Source: Candidatus Thiodiazotropha endoloripes
GTDB taxonomy: Bacteria; Pseudomonadota; Gammaproteobacteria; Chromatiales; Chromatiaceae
DNA: 64,000 bases
Direction: 5' to 3'
Assembly: GCF_001708965.1 (NCBI RefSeq)
Contig: NZ_LVJW01000003.1
Location: 1,054,001-1,118,000 of the forward strand
This document shows positions 63,873 through 64,000 of this stretch, piece by piece. Both the position numbers and the translations under genes were made by a program. The number at the start of each line of letters is the position of its first letter. Position 1 is the first letter of the stretch. A model generated the notes under the pieces. The model had not been told where the DNA came from and did not search any database. It saw only the letters and a program-made list of their open reading frames with translations.

Positions 63873-64000
63873 GTTTGAAGGTTCGCTTCAGTGATCATGA
63901 CTCGTTACCGGCAAGGTTGAGTTTGAAGTCACCATTGTACAACAGATTCATCGGTTGGGATCGAATGGATTGTTGATTTCAGTCCCGAATGGGTTATGTA

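Overview
The window reads as a chromosomal segment of a free-living or symbiotic gammaproteobacterium, most likely a sulfur-oxidising Chromatiales/Sedimenticola/Thiodiazotropha-type organism. I base this on protein flavour (FolE2, RibBA-RibH-NusB-ThiL-PgpA housekeeping genes, IspA-XseB, ParE, Ppx, Zwf-Pgl-Gnd, a symporter-kinase cluster, many c-di-GMP and periplasmic sensor genes) and on the moderate GC content; it is inference, not a database result. No rRNA, tRNA or CRISPR array was seen.

Left edge (1-2.5 kb): AT-rich cassette-like genes (ankyrin protein, small membrane protein, truncated SRPBCC protein) are separated by two attC-like sites. The end of the second gene carries a motif (CACATAAC) that is the reverse complement of the start of the same unit (GTTATGTG), as in integron gene cassettes. 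A REP-associated Y1 transposase (RAYT) element has cut the third cassette short. 2.5-7.8 kb: a four-gene operon (binding protein-like, TelA, lipoprotein with binding-like and VWA domains, XpaC-like) is bracketed by a 150-bp direct repeat and by about ten copies of the RAYT-associated end motif.

7.9-17.8 kb: a lipoprotein with a possible MACPF-like signature, then a same-strand run of a TolC-family channel, four PhnD-like periplasmic binding proteins and a membrane PAS-GGDEF-EAL protein, with no transporter permease or ATPase. This looks like a periplasmic-ligand to c-di-GMP signalling module. 18-21.5 kb: small hypothetical genes, a short membrane ORF with an in-frame amber codon, a YjbQ-family protein and a spondin-domain protein.

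21.7-48.3 kb: the often-contiguous ribBA-ribH-nusB-thiL-pgpA block is split by two inserts. The first (23.8-28.9 kb) holds a decayed modC fragment, a Gly/Ser-rich protein with a small membrane partner, modABC and psiE. The second (30-47.8 kb) holds a translationally coupled pair (a CHAT-like plus transglutaminase-like protein and an AT-hook alpha/beta hydrolase), ornithine cyclodeaminase and arginase, a symporter-type histidine kinase cluster (two CheY-like regulators, a PAS/pseudokinase-exonuclease fusion, a CBS-DUF294 protein), a small secreted protein, a PlsC-like acyltransferase and a lipase-like protein.

48.3-64 kb: mostly housekeeping: retropepsin-like protease, folE2, ispA-xseB, parE, a Sco-like protein, ppx, a Nudix hydrolase, a NYN-cold-shock fusion, a 1-kb gene-free stretch with an orphan terminator, the oxidative pentose phosphate operon zwf-pgl-gnd, and two membrane proteins. 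A 30-31 bp palindromic repeat occurs four times between genes from 36.7 to 56.3 kb. The strongest leads for new biology are the CHAT/transglutaminase-hydrolase pair, the binding protein/GGDEF-EAL cluster and the TelA operon between mobile repeats.
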